Shown: positions 44,859-54,514, numbered from the stretch's first letter. The stretch is DNA of 64,000 nucleotides from Aequorivita lipolytica (GCF_007997135.1 NZ_VORU01000001.1:186001-250000); one strand, 5' to 3'. Translations and numbers: made by a program. The notes: generated by a model from the letters alone, not told the origin.

Positions 44859-45619
44859 TGATTTTATACTCCCAAATACTCGGCTCCGGCAAACCCTTCG
44901 TAATCCTCCACGGTTTCCTTGGAATGAGCGATAATTGGAAAACACTGGGCACCCGGTGGTCTGAAGTTGGTTATGAAGTACATCTTTTAGATCTGCGCAA
45001 CCACGGACGAAGCTTCCACAGCGACGATTTTTCTTATAAAATAATGGCTGAGGATTTAAAAAATTATTGCGAAGAACATGATTTAACAGAAATAATATTA
45101 CTCGGCCATTCCATGGGCGGCAAGGTTGCAATGCAGTTTGCTGTAAACTACCCCCAAATGGTTTCAAAACTTATTGTTGCAGATATTGGCCCTAAAGCCT
45201 ACCCAATGCATCATCAAGATATTTTGAAAGCACTTTCACAATTGGATTTTTCAAAAATAAAATCACGTGGGGAGGCAGAGGACGTTCTTTCGGAATATAT
45301 AAAGGATAAAGGTACACGATTGTTTCTTTTGAAAAATCTTTACCGAAAAACTAAAACCGAATTAGGCCTTCGAATAAACTTGCCCGTTCTTTCAGAAAAA
45401 ATTGAGGAAGTGGGCGTGGCGCTTCCAGATAACACTGTTTTTAAAGGTGATACGCTTTTTTTGGGGGGTGAAGAAAGTGGTTATATTGAACCGATGGACG
45501 AACTTTTGATCAAAAAACATTTCCCAAAAGCCAAGATTGGAACGATTTCAAAAGCGGGACATTGGCTGCACGCTGAAAATCCTGACGAATTTTATGATAA
45601 TGTTATGAATTTTTTATAA
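44858..45619 (+). CDS. Alpha/beta hydrolase (YbfF-like esterase)
   Basis: 253 residues. It has the oxyanion segment LHGFLGMSDNWKTLG, the nucleophile elbow GHSMGGKVA (Ser near 88), an acidic residue in the ESGYIEP region and the His of SKAGHWLHAENP near the C-terminus. The LRNHGRSFH segment is typical of the YbfF/ABHD11 group of small cytosolic esterases acting on acyl-CoA-like or short esters; the true substrate is unknown. Its start overlaps the pdxJ stop by one base. Confidence 0.9.
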   Translation: MILYSQILGSGKPFVILHGFLGMSDNWKTLGTRWSEVGYEVHLLDLRNHGRSFHSDDFSYKIMAEDLKNYCEEHDLTEIILLGHSMGGKVAMQFAVNYPQMVSKLIVADIGPKAYPMHHQDILKALSQLDFSKIKSRGEAEDVLSEYIKDKGTRLFLLKNLYRKTKTELGLRINLPVLSEKIEEVGVALPDNTVFKGDTLFLGGEESGYIEPMDELLIKKHFPKAKIGTISKAGHWLHAENPDEFYDNVMNFL

Positions 45620-45632
45620 TATTGTAAGAATG

Positions 45633-45659
45633 TTTATTATGCGCGCATAATAAATTTTT
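45633..45659 (+). terminator. Perfect 22-bp palindrome with T run
   Basis: TTTATTATGCG and CGCATAATAAA form a perfect palindrome with no loop at 45633-45654, followed by T5. It is placed as a terminator for pdxJ-hydrolase, but a loopless palindrome could also be a protein binding site before the porin gene. Confidence 0.6.
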
Positions 45660-45716
45660 AAAACCAATTCCTTACATATTTAACCCAAGAAATTAACTCT
45701 AAAGAAATAAACTATT

Positions 45717-46967
45717 ATGAAGAAAGTATTAGTACTTGCCGTTTTTGCACTTGCGAGCGCGGTTACTTATGCGGGCGGTTACCGCGTAAGTTTACAGGGC
45801 AATAAAGCTCTGGCGATGGGCCACACGGGAGTTGCTGTGGTAAACAGTAGCGAATCGGTGTTCTTCAATCCAGCCGGATTGGTCTTTTTAGAAGATAAAA
45901 TTAACATCTCTGCTGGTGTTCATGGTGTGTTTTCAAGCATTGCTTACCAAGATACGAGTTCAGGCGCAAACGCCCGTACGGACAGCCCAGTGGGCACGCC
46001 ACTCTATTTATATGCTTCCTATAAAGCCACAGATTGGTTGGCTTTGGGCCTTGGTGTTTACACGCCCTACGGAAGTACAGTTGAGTATGAAGACGATTGG
46101 GCGGGTTCTCATCTAGTAAACAATATTGACCTAGCTGCAATCTATATTCAGCCAACCGTTTCATTTAAAATTAACGACAAACTGAGTTTTGGTGGCGGTC
46201 CTATCTATGTTACTGGTTCTGTAAACTTTAACAGAAATCTAAACCGTACGCTTACTGATCTTGAAGGAAATCGATCTAACGTAACAATTGATGCTTCAGG
46301 TGTAAGCAGTTGGGGTTGGGTTGCCAGTACAATGGTAAATCTTACTGAAAATCTTCATATAGGTGCAACCTATCGTTCTGAAATTATCCTTGATGCTGAG
46401 GACGGTACCGCGGAATTTGAAAATATTCCAAACTCTCCTTTAACACCCTTCGAAAATACATCAATAAAGGCCTCATTGCCCTTGCCTGCTGAAATGACCG
46501 TAGGTATGTCTTACGATTTCTGTGAAAAATGGGTTTTCGCTTTTGACTTCAACCGTACCTTTTGGGATGTTTACGAATCGTTGGATATAGATTTTGCCAA
46601 CCCAGAAATTCCCGATTCAAAAAATGCGCGTAACTATAAAAATGCTTCTGTATATCGTTTCGGTATGCAGTATGAGGCTACTAAAATGTTTACTTTAAGA
46701 GCTGGTTATTATTTTGATGAATCTCCGGTTCGTGATGGTTATTTTGCACCAGAAACTCCGCGTAACGACAGTAACAATTTTACAGCTGGTCTTACCGTAA
46801 ATCTAGGAGAGCGCTTGCAAATAGATGCCTCGTTCCTTTACTCACACTTTAAAGAAGTAGATGCTTCTTATAACTATTACTTCGAAAACGGTGTGTCAGT
46901 TCCATTCAGCGGAACCTATAAAACGAATGCCTTCGTTCCAGGATTGGGGCTTACTTATAAATTATAA
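45717..46967 (+). CDS. OmpP1/FadL/TodX family outer-membrane transporter
   Basis: 416 residues with a signal peptide (1-19, ending VTYA). Then comes the FadL-type N-terminal plug region GGYRVSLQGNKALAMGHTGVAVVNSSESVFFNPAGL. It continues as a 14-stranded-type barrel and ends in TYKL. The family passes hydrophobic compounds such as fatty acids across the outer membrane. A GDSL lipoprotein gene follows after 18 nt. The pair suggests uptake of a lipid-like substrate combined with ester hydrolysis, which is inferred from context. Confidence 0.92.
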   Translation: MKKVLVLAVFALASAVTYAGGYRVSLQGNKALAMGHTGVAVVNSSESVFFNPAGLVFLEDKINISAGVHGVFSSIAYQDTSSGANARTDSPVGTPLYLYASYKATDWLALGLGVYTPYGSTVEYEDDWAGSHLVNNIDLAAIYIQPTVSFKINDKLSFGGGPIYVTGSVNFNRNLNRTLTDLEGNRSNVTIDASGVSSWGWVASTMVNLTENLHIGATYRSEIILDAEDGTAEFENIPNSPLTPFENTSIKASLPLPAEMTVGMSYDFCEKWVFAFDFNRTFWDVYESLDIDFANPEIPDSKNARNYKNASVYRFGMQYEATKMFTLRAGYYFDESPVRDGYFAPETPRNDSNNFTAGLTVNLGERLQIDASFLYSHFKEVDASYNYYFENGVSVPFSGTYKTNAFVPGLGLTYKL

Positions 46968-46985
46968 TCGAAAAAAATCTCAAAG

Positions 46986-48518
46986 ATGAAAAATATATTA
47001 AAATATACATTCGTGATTTTGGCTGTTGGCTTCGTAAGCTGCGAACCAGAATTTGACACCCCTGTAACCGACGAAGGTTTTTATAGCAGCGGAACGGCAG
47101 ACCTTTCAAAATATGTTTCCTTAGGTAACTCTTTAACTGCTGGTTATGCTGATGGCGCACTTTACATTACAGGCCAAGAAAACAGCTACCCAAATATTAT
47201 GGCAGAGCAATTTGCTTTTGCGGGTGGTGGTGAATTCACACAACCTTTAATGAATGATAATATTGGCGGCTTATTGCTGAATGGAGCGCAAATTACTGAA
47301 AACAGATTTGTATTGGCAGTTGGCCCTAATGGAAATCCTGGTCCCATTCGCTTGGTTGGAACTCCAACAACCGATATTACAAACAGATTAAGTGGCCCTT
47401 TCAATAATATGGGTGTTCCCGGAGCAAAAAGTTTCCATCTAGTAGCTCCTGGCTATGGAAATGTAGCTGGAGTGCTAGCTGGTGCGGCAAACCCTTATTT
47501 TGCCCGTTTCGCAAGTAGTGAAACGGCAACTGTAATTGGTGACGCTGCGGCGCAAAGCCCAACTTTTTTCAGCCTTTGGATAGGAAACAACGATATCTTA
47601 AGCTATGCAACTTCAGGCGGACTGGGAGTTGATCAAGCAGGAAATTTTGATCCGTCAACTTACGGCGGAAATGATATTACAGATCCAAATGTATTTGCAT
47701 CAGTCTACAGCCAGCAAGTAGAAGCATTAACTGCCAGTGGCGCAAAAGGTGTTTTAGTAAACATACCAGAAGTAACTTCAATTCCTTATTTTACTACTGT
47801 TCCAACAAAGGCGATTCCATTGGATGCCGCTACTGCCGGAGCATTGAACGCGCAATTTGCCGCTTACAACACTCAGGTGCTTCCTGGTTTGGTTGGAATA
47901 GGTTTTATAACTCCTGAGGAAGCTGCATTGCGTATGATTAATTTTTCCGCAGGACAGAATTTCCCCATTATGACAGATGATGACCTAACGGATTTAACGG
48001 CTATATTGCAAGGCCCTCCATTTAGTTTACCGGCTTCTTTGGCAACATTATTGGGCCAATTGAGACAAGTGAAATCTGATGATCTTATTGTTCTTCCGGC
48101 CTCATCTGTATTGGGAACAACTCCAGATCCAAGCAATCCACAAGGGGTGATTGGAGTTTCAATTCCATTAAGTGATCAGTTTGTTTTAGCAGTGTCTGAA
48201 CAAGCTCGCGTAACTACTGCGAGTGCAGCCTACAATGCAACTATCCAAGCGCTTGCTGGTGCCAAAGGATTGGCTTTTGTTGATGCTAAGTCTGCTTTGG
48301 CGAGAGTTGCCAATGGCGGCATCGTTTACGATGGTGGCGTGCTTACCTCGCAATTTGTAACAGGTGGTGCATTTTCTTTGGACGGCGTTCACCCAACACC
48401 AAGAGGATACGCATACACAGCTAACCTTATAATTAAAGCAATAAACGATACCTATAACGCAACCATCCCGATGGTGCACATAGGTAACTATGCAACTATT
48501 ACACTTGCAAATAATTAA
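46986..48518 (+). CDS. SGNH/GDSL-family lipoprotein hydrolase
   Basis: 510 residues. The lipoprotein signal has Cys near residue 19 (AVGFVSC). SGNH blocks are present: block I YVSLGNSLTAGY (the catalytic Ser is in GNSL, replacing GDSL), block II near GVPGAKSF, block III IGNNDIL, and block V DGVHPTPRGYAYTANLI with Asp and His. It is a surface or periplasmic esterase or lipase. It follows the FadL-type porin gene after 18 nt and is followed by a terminator. Confidence 0.9.
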   Translation: MKNILKYTFVILAVGFVSCEPEFDTPVTDEGFYSSGTADLSKYVSLGNSLTAGYADGALYITGQENSYPNIMAEQFAFAGGGEFTQPLMNDNIGGLLLNGAQITENRFVLAVGPNGNPGPIRLVGTPTTDITNRLSGPFNNMGVPGAKSFHLVAPGYGNVAGVLAGAANPYFARFASSETATVIGDAAAQSPTFFSLWIGNNDILSYATSGGLGVDQAGNFDPSTYGGNDITDPNVFASVYSQQVEALTASGAKGVLVNIPEVTSIPYFTTVPTKAIPLDAATAGALNAQFAAYNTQVLPGLVGIGFITPEEAALRMINFSAGQNFPIMTDDDLTDLTAILQGPPFSLPASLATLLGQLRQVKSDDLIVLPASSVLGTTPDPSNPQGVIGVSIPLSDQFVLAVSEQARVTTASAAYNATIQALAGAKGLAFVDAKSALARVANGGIVYDGGVLTSQFVTGGAFSLDGVHPTPRGYAYTANLIIKAINDTYNATIPMVHIGNYATITLANN

Positions 48519-48543
48519 TATTTGGAAATTAAGTTTGGTAAAG

Positions 48544-48573
48544 ACCGCTCTCAACATGAGGGCGGTTTTTTTA
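48544..48573 (+). terminator. Terminator after the GDSL gene
   Basis: ACCGC (48544-48548) plus CTC pair with GAG plus GCGGT (48558-48566), with one T-G pair and loop AACAT, followed by T7. Confidence 0.82.
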
Positions 48574-48596
48574 TTATATTTACTCAAAGTTCATCA

Positions 48597-48631
48597 AACA
48601 TCTCAAGTCTCACTTCTAAAATCTAATCTCT
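48597..48631 (+). repeat. Heptamer-phased tract before the holin-like gene
   Basis: Five consecutive 7-nt words: AACATCT, CAAGTCT, CACTTCT, AAAATCT, AATCTCT. The last two bases are CT in all five. The tract ends six bases before the ATG at 48638. The reverse complement of words here (CACTTCT, AAAATCT) appears in the tract at 8077-8100. Confidence 0.55.
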
Positions 48632-48637
48632 CTCAAA

Positions 48638-48979
48638 ATGAAACTTATAATAAAATTACTTCTCACTGCACTGGCAGTCGTTATTTTAGCTAGAATTCTT
48701 CCTGGCGTAGCTGTTGAAGGATATGGTTCAGCAATTATTGTGGCAATTGTTATCGCCCTATTAAGACTTATAGTTAAACCTATTTTGGTACTATTGACCT
48801 TGCCAATAACAATCATAACGTTCGGTCTCTTCATACTTATCATCAATGCAATCATAATTTTACTGGCCGATTATTTCGTGGGGAGTTTTGCGGTTTCATC
48901 AATCTGGTGGGCGCTACTTTTCAGTCTATTGCTTTCGCTTTTTCAAGCTGTGTTGTTTTCGCTTTTGAAAGAAGACTAG
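48638..48979 (+). CDS. Phage holin family (YvlD-like) membrane protein
   Basis: 113 residues with four hydrophobic helices (about 2-22, 27-47, 52-74 and 83-108) and the motif RLIVKPILVLLTLPITIITFGLF. The Pfam name refers to a holin superfamily, but there are no phage genes nearby. The chromosomal YvlD-like members are small membrane proteins linked to envelope stress, with unknown biochemical role. It stands alone between a terminator and the tig promoter. Confidence 0.85.
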   Translation: MKLIIKLLLTALAVVILARILPGVAVEGYGSAIIVAIVIALLRLIVKPILVLLTLPITIITFGLFILIINAIIILLADYFVGSFAVSSIWWALLFSLLLSLFQAVLFSLLKED

Positions 48980-49007
48980 AAAGTTGCTTAACAACAACTT
49001 GTAAATG

Positions 49008-49039
49008 TTTGTTGAGTTCTGCAAAAAACCGTACTTTTG
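49008..49039 (+). promoter_or_regulatory. Flavobacterial promoter for tig
   Basis: TTTG at 49008-49011 and TACTTTTG at 49032-49039 are 20 nt apart, an exact match to the consensus. The transcript should begin near 49046, about 19 nt before the ATG at 49065. Confidence 0.82.
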
Positions 49040-49064
49040 CATCCCGAAATTCAGAAGAGAAAAA

Positions 49065-50384
49065 ATGAACATTACAAAAAAAGACATCGATAAATTGAAC
49101 GCTGTTCTTACAGTGGAAATTTCAAAAGAGGACTATTCAGCCAAGGTTGAAAAAGTGTTGAATAATTACAGAAAAACCGCCAATATTCCAGGTTTCAGAA
49201 AAGGCCATATCCCAATGGGAATGGTAAAAAAACAATACGGAAAAGCTGTTTTAGTTGAAGAAGTAAATAAAATTTTACAAGATGCACTTCAAAAATTTCT
49301 TACTGAAGAAAAACTTGATGTTCTTGGAAACCCACTTCCTAAGAATGAAGCTGAAATAAACTGGGATACCGATGATTATACCTTTGAATTTGAATTGGGC
49401 CTTGCACCAAAGTTTACCGTTGATTTGAAAGGTAAGGAAGTGGTTCAATATAAAATTGTTGCAGATGATGAAATGCTGAACAATCAAGTAAAAACCATCC
49501 GTAAACAATACGGAAAACTGATTTCAAAAAAAGAAGTTGAAAAAGGTGATGAAATCACTGGAACTTTTACTTCAACTGAAAAAGAAATCGAAAAGAAAAC
49601 CACACTTTCTACTGAAGAAATTGCAGGTAAAAAGCAATTGGGAAGCCTGATTGGCGCAAAAGTTGGCGAAACAGTTACCTTGAAAACAAAAGGAATGTTC
49701 GCCGATGACCACGACAACCAAAAATATTTGGGCGTTGCGCATGACGAAGCACACGCTTTAGACATCGAGGTTACTTTCAAAGTAGAAGAAGTAAACAAAC
49801 GCGAAATGGCGGAGCTTAACCAAGAATTGTTTGACAAATTGTTTGGTGAAGCTGTAGTTACTTCAGAAGAAGAATTGAAAGCTAAGATTAAAGAAGACGC
49901 CGAAGGACAATTTGCACAACAAAGCGATCAAAAATTATTAAACGACGTTGTTGAGTCATTAATTGATAATACAAAATTCGATCTTCCAAAAGAATTTTTG
50001 CAACGTTGGATCGCAATGACCGGCGAAAAAAGACTTTCTGAAGAAGATGCAAAAGCTGAATTTGAAAGAAGCGAAAAAGGACTTCGGTATCAATTGATTG
50101 AAGGAAAAATTCGTACAGAAAATAAGCTGCAAGTTACTTTTGAAGAATTGAAAGATCATTCAAAAAATATGATTAAAGCGCAAATGGCGCAGTTTGGACA
50201 AACGGATCCTTCTGATGAGGAACTGGAATCTATTGCTGCCCGCATACTTTCAAACAAGGAAGAAGTGGAGCGTTTAAGCGAGCAATTGAACACAGCCAAA
50301 TTGCTTAATTTCTTTAAGGAAAACGCAAAATTGAAGACCAAAGAGATTACTTACGATAAATTCATTAAGGAAGCTTACGCATAA
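49065..50384 (+). CDS. tig: Trigger factor
   Basis: About 439 residues from the ATG at 49065. The frame is open from 49005, but bases 49008-49039 are the promoter, so the longer form cannot be right. The N-terminal ribosome-binding domain carries GFRKGHIPMGMVKKQYG. A divergent FKBP-like middle domain (about 150-240) and the helical C-terminal chaperone domain follow. It binds nascent chains at the ribosome exit. As in many bacteria, it is upstream of clpP and clpX, but a terminator lies between tig and clpP. Confidence 0.95.
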   Translation: MNITKKDIDKLNAVLTVEISKEDYSAKVEKVLNNYRKTANIPGFRKGHIPMGMVKKQYGKAVLVEEVNKILQDALQKFLTEEKLDVLGNPLPKNEAEINWDTDDYTFEFELGLAPKFTVDLKGKEVVQYKIVADDEMLNNQVKTIRKQYGKLISKKEVEKGDEITGTFTSTEKEIEKKTTLSTEEIAGKKQLGSLIGAKVGETVTLKTKGMFADDHDNQKYLGVAHDEAHALDIEVTFKVEEVNKREMAELNQELFDKLFGEAVVTSEEELKAKIKEDAEGQFAQQSDQKLLNDVVESLIDNTKFDLPKEFLQRWIAMTGEKRLSEEDAKAEFERSEKGLRYQLIEGKIRTENKLQVTFEELKDHSKNMIKAQMAQFGQTDPSDEELESIAARILSNKEEVERLSEQLNTAKLLNFFKENAKLKTKEITYDKFIKEAYA

Positions 50385-50409
50385 TTCAGCGAAGAAATAG
50401 TTATCTTTA

Positions 50410-50446
50410 GGCGTTGAATTATTTTTAATTTAGCGCCTTTTAATTT
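50410..50446 (+). terminator. Terminator after tig
   Basis: GGCGTTGAATTA (50410-50421) pairs with TAATTTAGCGCC (50426-50437) with two G-T wobbles and a T4 loop, followed by TTTTAATTT. Confidence 0.75.
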
Positions 50447-50513
50447 CTATGAAAATAGGAACCTCGTGAGGCTTTAAAATTAATTTCGTAACTAAAAAAA
50501 CGAACACACATTT

Positions 50514-51188
50514 ATGAACTACAGTAACGAATTCAGAAAATTTGCTATAAAAGATCAAGGGATCAATAATATGTATTATGACCAAATCATAAGCAGTATG
50601 TATCCAACCAACTTGACGCCAAATATTATTGAAGAACGCCAGATGAACGTCGTTGCGATGGACGTCTTTTCGCGTTTGATGATGGACCGGATTATTTTCC
50701 TCGGTACAGGAATCAACGATCAAGTGGCGAATATTGTACAGGCACAACTTTTGTTCCTGGCAAGCACAGATGCTGCACGCGATATTCAGATTTATATTAA
50801 TTCTCCAGGTGGAAGCGTGTATGCGGGACTGGGGATTTATGATACTATGCAATTTATAAAACCAGACGTTGCAACTATTTGTACGGGAATGGCAGCTTCA
50901 ATGGCAGCAGTTCTGCTTTGTGCAGGTGAAAAAGGAAAGCGCAGCGGTTTAACGCACTCGCGCGTTATGATTCACCAACCTTTGGGCGGTGCGCAGGGGC
51001 AGGCGAGCGATATTGAAATAACTGCTCGTGAAATAATCACTTTAAAAGAAGAACTTTATAAAATTATCGCAAAGCATTCCGGCCAAACCTACGAAAAGGT
51101 TTACGAAGATAGCGATCGCGATTATTGGATGAAAGCCGACAGAGCCATGGAATACGGAATGATTGATGAAATATTAACGCGAAGCTAA
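50514..51188 (+). CDS. clpP: ATP-dependent Clp protease proteolytic subunit
   Basis: 224 residues. Catalytic Ser is in [13 protein letters not shown] and catalytic His is in [36 protein letters not shown] precedes the Ser, and the Asp lies in the DRDYWM region. ClpP forms the 14-mer protease chamber that works with ClpX. The usual N-terminal loop region [22 protein letters not shown] is longer than in E. coli but typical of Bacteroidota. clpX follows after 26 nt. Confidence 0.95.
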   Translation: MNYSNEFRKFAIKDQGINNMYYDQIISSMYPTNLTPNIIEERQMNVVAMDVFSRLMMDRIIFLGTGINDQVANIVQAQLLFLASTDAARDIQIYINSPGGSVYAGLGIYDTMQFIKPDVATICTGMAASMAAVLLCAGEKGKRSGLTHSRVMIHQPLGGAQGQASDIEITAREIITLKEELYKIIAKHSGQTYEKVYEDSDRDYWMKADRAMEYGMIDEILTRS

Positions 51189-51214
51189 ATTTAGATTTTT
51201 TGAAAAAAGATGAT

Positions 51215-52447
51215 ATGTCGAAAGAAGATTTAGAATGTTCCTTTTGCGGCCGTAAAAAGTCGGAAACCAATTTGCTTATTGCAGGATTGGACGCCCACAT
51301 TTGTGATCGTTGCATTGAGCAGGCCCACGGAATAGTAGTTGAGGAAGCTTTACATTCAGGAAATCCTGAACTTTCCAAAGATTTAATGCTGAAAAAGCCA
51401 AAACTCATTAAAGCATTTTTGGATGAATATGTAATTGGGCAGGAATTCACAAAAAAAGTAATGTCAGTTGCCGTTTACAATCACTACAAACGTTTGCTGC
51501 AACCAAAGACCGATGACGATATTGAAATACAGAAAAGTAACATAATAATCGTTGGTCAAACGGGAACCGGAAAAACTTTGATTGCAAAAACAATCGCAAG
51601 AATGTTGAATGTTCCTTTGGCAATTGTTGACGCTACGGTTTTAACCGAAGCGGGTTACGTGGGTGAAGACGTTGAAAGTATTTTAACGCGTTTACTTCAA
51701 GCTGCAGATTACAACCTCGAAAAAGCCGAAAATGGAATTGTTTTTATTGACGAAATAGATAAAATAGCTCGTAAAAGCGATAACCCATCAATTACCCGAG
51801 ATGTTAGTGGAGAGGGCGTTCAGCAAGCTTTGTTGAAACTTTTGGAGGGAACAACAGTAAATGTTCCGCCAAAAGGAGGTAGAAAACATCCCGATCAAAA
51901 ATTTATTGAAGTAAATACTGAAAATATTCTCTTTATTGCCGGTGGAGCTTTCGATGGCATTGAGCGCCATATTTCAAAAAGATTGAATATGCAGGCTGTT
52001 GGCTTTACTGCCTCAGTGAAGGAAAACCAAATGGAGAAAGACAATATTCTCCGTTATATTATTCCGAAAGATTTGAAGGATTTTGGTTTGATACCCGAAA
52101 TTATCGGTCGTCTTCCGGTTTTAACTTATATGAATCCGTTGGATAAAGAAACGCTCCGTGCCATACTTACAGAGCCTAAAAACGCCATTATAAAGCAGTA
52201 TAAGAAATTGTTTGAAATGGATGGGATTGAATTTGTGATTACTGAAGAAGCGCTGGATTTTATTGTGGAACAGGCTATTGATTATAAGCTTGGAGCCCGT
52301 GGCCTCCGCTCTTTATGCGAAGCTGTTTTAACAGATGCAATGTATGAAATGCCAGGAACCGATGAAAAATCTGTTCTTGTTACGAAGGAGTATGCCGAAG
52401 AAAAATTGAACAAATCAACCCTTAAAAAGTTGAAAGCGGTTTCATAA
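51215..52447 (+). CDS. clpX: ATP-dependent Clp protease ATP-binding subunit ClpX
   Basis: About 410 residues from the ATG at 51215. A TTG at 51200 is in frame but adds only five residues before the conserved start ([13 protein letters not shown]). Features: C4 zinc finger (CSFC...CDRC), Walker A GQTGTGKT, Walker [11 protein letters not shown], the pore loop GYVGED and the sensor-2 arginine in GARGLRS. ClpX unfolds tagged substrates and feeds them into ClpP. A strong terminator follows. Confidence 0.96.
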   Translation: MSKEDLECSFCGRKKSETNLLIAGLDAHICDRCIEQAHGIVVEEALHSGNPELSKDLMLKKPKLIKAFLDEYVIGQEFTKKVMSVAVYNHYKRLLQPKTDDDIEIQKSNIIIVGQTGTGKTLIAKTIARMLNVPLAIVDATVLTEAGYVGEDVESILTRLLQAADYNLEKAENGIVFIDEIDKIARKSDNPSITRDVSGEGVQQALLKLLEGTTVNVPPKGGRKHPDQKFIEVNTENILFIAGGAFDGIERHISKRLNMQAVGFTASVKENQMEKDNILRYIIPKDLKDFGLIPEIIGRLPVLTYMNPLDKETLRAILTEPKNAIIKQYKKLFEMDGIEFVITEEALDFIVEQAIDYKLGARGLRSLCEAVLTDAMYEMPGTDEKSVLVTKEYAEEKLNKSTLKKLKAVS

Positions 52448-52468
52448 ATTGAAAAACCTATAAAAACA

Positions 52469-52498
52469 AAAACCTCGGAAAGTTCCGAGGTTTTTTTA
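52469..52498 (+). terminator. Terminator after clpX
   Basis: AAAACCTCGGAA (52469-52480) pairs with TTCCGAGGTTTT (52483-52494), followed by T. A/T flanks make it bidirectional, so it may also serve the converging lipoprotein gene. Confidence 0.88.
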
Positions 52499-52514
52499 TG
52501 GGTATAAATTCGTT

Positions 52515-52697
52515 TTAAGGAGTTGCGAGCAAAGATTTATTTTTACTGTGAAGAATCTTATTGTGCATTTGCTCTTTTTTGCTTCTCAAGTTATAACCGG
52601 CTAGCTCTCCATCTTTTTTAACGGGAGCTGTCGACGCACAAGACGAAAACAAAACGGTGAAAACTAAAAGGCAAATTATATATAAAAACTTTTTCAT
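52515..52697 (-). CDS. Small lipoprotein
   Basis: 60 residues from the ATG at 52697. A longer frame exists to 52796, but the promoter at 52726-52756 and the lipoprotein signal fix the start. The signal ends in LFSSC (Cys near residue 21), followed by a short basic, polar mature part with ELAGYNLRSKKEQMHNKI. The Ser at position +2 fits outer-membrane sorting in Bacteroidota only loosely. No function is known to me. Confidence 0.75.
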   Translation of the reverse strand: MKKFLYIICLLVFTVLFSSCASTAPVKKDGELAGYNLRSKKEQMHNKILHSKNKSLLATP

Positions 52698-52725
52698 TTT
52701 TGAAGTATCGCTTATTTTGATACGG

Positions 52726-52756
52726 CAAAAGTACTGTGGAAGTCGAGCGCTCACAA
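52726..52756 (-). promoter_or_regulatory. Promoter for the small lipoprotein gene
   Basis: On the minus strand, TTG (52756-52754) and TACTTTTG (52733-52726) are exactly 20 nt apart. The transcript should begin near 52719, about 22 nt before the ATG at 52697. Confidence 0.8.
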
Positions 52757-52879
52757 AAGTTTTAGCTGAACTCCATCTAAAGTCGTTGAAATACATCTTT
52801 TGAAAAAAGCAGCCGATAAAGCGTTTATAATACCCGATTTACAACACATTAGGAAATGCGGAAATTGAAAAAAATAAAG

Positions 52880-54400
52880 TTAAATGGAACGATTCAGTTG
52901 TAAAAGTTCCTCCAAATAATCACGAGTATTTGAAAGCCGTGGAACTTTATGTTGTCCGCCAAGTTTGTTTTTTTCCTTTAACCAATCATAGAAAAGGCGT
53001 TCTCGGGCATTATGTATTTTCGGTGAATTAAGTGTAGTATTGTTAAAACGTTTAGCCTCATAATCGCTGTTCACTTCCTGTAAAGCAGAATCAAGAAGTT
53101 GGGTGAAAGAATTTAAATCTTCCGGGGGTTTTTTAAATTCAATAATCCATTCGTGGGCACCCTTTTCTCTTCCGTTCATAAAAATAGGAGCGGCCGTGTA
53201 ATCCACAATTTCAGCATTGGTGAGTTGTGAAGCTTTCCGAAGCGCTACTTCCGCATTTTCAATAATTAATTCTTCTCCAAAAACGTTTATGTGGTGCTTG
53301 GTTCTTCCGGTAACCTTTATTCTGTAAGGATCTGTGGAAGTAAACCGAATTGTATCGCCAATTTTATAGCGCCAAAGCCCAGCATTTGTTGTAATAATAA
53401 TGGCATAATTTTTTCCTTCCTCCACTTCGCTCAGCGGAATTACTTTTTCTTCAGAAGTATCGTAGCTGTCCATGGAAATAAATTCATAAAAAATTCCGTA
53501 GTCAAGCATTAATAGCAGTTCTTTATTTTCATTTTGGTCCTGAATGGCGAAGAAACCTTCCGAAGCATTGTAGATTTCATAATATCTGAAATCACTTTTC
53601 GGTAATAATTTGTCGTACTGATCAATATATGGATCAAAATTTACACCGCCGTGAAAATAGACTTCCACGTTTGGCCAAACTTCAAAAAGATTGCCCTTGC
53701 CAGTTGTCTCCATTACATTATTAAGTAAAACCAACATCCACGAAGGTACGCCAGCTAAACTTGTTACATTTTCTTTGATAGTTTCATTTACTATTGCCTG
53801 CATTTTGGTTTCCCAATCGCCCATCAGCGAAACTTCGTTACTGGGTGTACTGCTGAATTCTGCCCAAAATGGCATATTGTCAATCAAAATTGCTGAAAGA
53901 TCCCCAAAAACGGTTCCGTTTTCCTCGTATAATTGTTTGCTTCCGCCAAGCCGCAAGCTTTTCCCCAAAAATAACTGCGCACTAGGGTTGTTGTTGAGGT
54001 ACATACAGAGCAAATCTTTGCTTGCAGCATAGTGGCAGTTCTCCAAAGAATCATTGGTGACGGGTATAAATTTACTTTTGGCATTTGTGGTGCCACTGGA
54101 TTTTGCGAACCATTTTATGGGTGTGGGCCAAAAAATATTACTTTCCCCTTTTCGGGCACGTTCAATTAGTGGCTCATTGTCCTCGTAAGTTGTAACGGGT
54201 ACTCTTTCGGAAAATTCGCGGTAGGTTTTTATAGATGCAAAATCATAGGTCTTGCCGATTTCAGTATATTTCGCTTTTTGAAGTAAATTGAAAAGTAGTT
54301 CTTCCTGAACTTCAATTGGGTATTTCAAAAAAAGGTCTATTTGGTGAAACCGTTTTTTCAAAAACCAAGAAGCTATGGAATTTACAATGGGGATCGGCAT
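52880..54400 (-). CDS. GH3 family acyl-acid ligase-like protein
   Basis: 506 residues. The ATP-binding motif appears as FAKSSGTTNAKSKFIPVT. Other GH3 marks are YEIYNASEGFFAIQD, GLWRYKIGDTIRFT and HINVFGEELIIENAE. The fold is that of acyl-adenylate enzymes (firefly luciferase superfamily). In plants, GH3 proteins link amino acids to hormones; bacterial members are common in Bacteroidota and have unknown substrates. The name does not imply auxin metabolism here. It diverges from the DUF2797 gene; the 114-nt gap between them shows no exact promoter match. Confidence 0.9.
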   Translation of the reverse strand: MPIPIVNSIASWFLKKRFHQIDLFLKYPIEVQEELLFNLLQKAKYTEIGKTYDFASIKTYREFSERVPVTTYEDNEPLIERARKGESNIFWPTPIKWFAKSSGTTNAKSKFIPVTNDSLENCHYAASKDLLCMYLNNNPSAQLFLGKSLRLGGSKQLYEENGTVFGDLSAILIDNMPFWAEFSSTPSNEVSLMGDWETKMQAIVNETIKENVTSLAGVPSWMLVLLNNVMETTGKGNLFEVWPNVEVYFHGGVNFDPYIDQYDKLLPKSDFRYYEIYNASEGFFAIQDQNENKELLLMLDYGIFYEFISMDSYDTSEEKVIPLSEVEEGKNYAIIITTNAGLWRYKIGDTIRFTSTDPYRIKVTGRTKHHINVFGEELIIENAEVALRKASQLTNAEIVDYTAAPIFMNGREKGAHEWIIEFKKPPEDLNSFTQLLDSALQEVNSDYEAKRFNNTTLNSPKIHNARERLFYDWLKEKNKLGGQHKVPRLSNTRDYLEELLQLNRSI

Positions 54401-54514
54401 ATTTTTCTGCTATCTTTATGCGATAAAAATAACAATTTTATAATTACGATTTCCCCTTTTTTTGAAGCGATGTTCTTTAGTATTTCTTCGGAAAAGTTTT
54501 CGGCATAAATTTTT

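Noticed and set aside
48638-48979. Prophage remnant suggested by a 'holin' family protein
   Set aside because: No phage structural, integrase or lysis gene is nearby; YvlD-like chromosomal proteins share the family name.
49005-49064. N-terminal extension of trigger factor
   Set aside because: The bases contain a consensus promoter, so they are not in the mRNA.
52880-54400. Plant-derived auxin gene (GH3)
   Set aside because: GH3-like proteins are common in Bacteroidota and base use matches the neighbours; no sign of transfer from plants.
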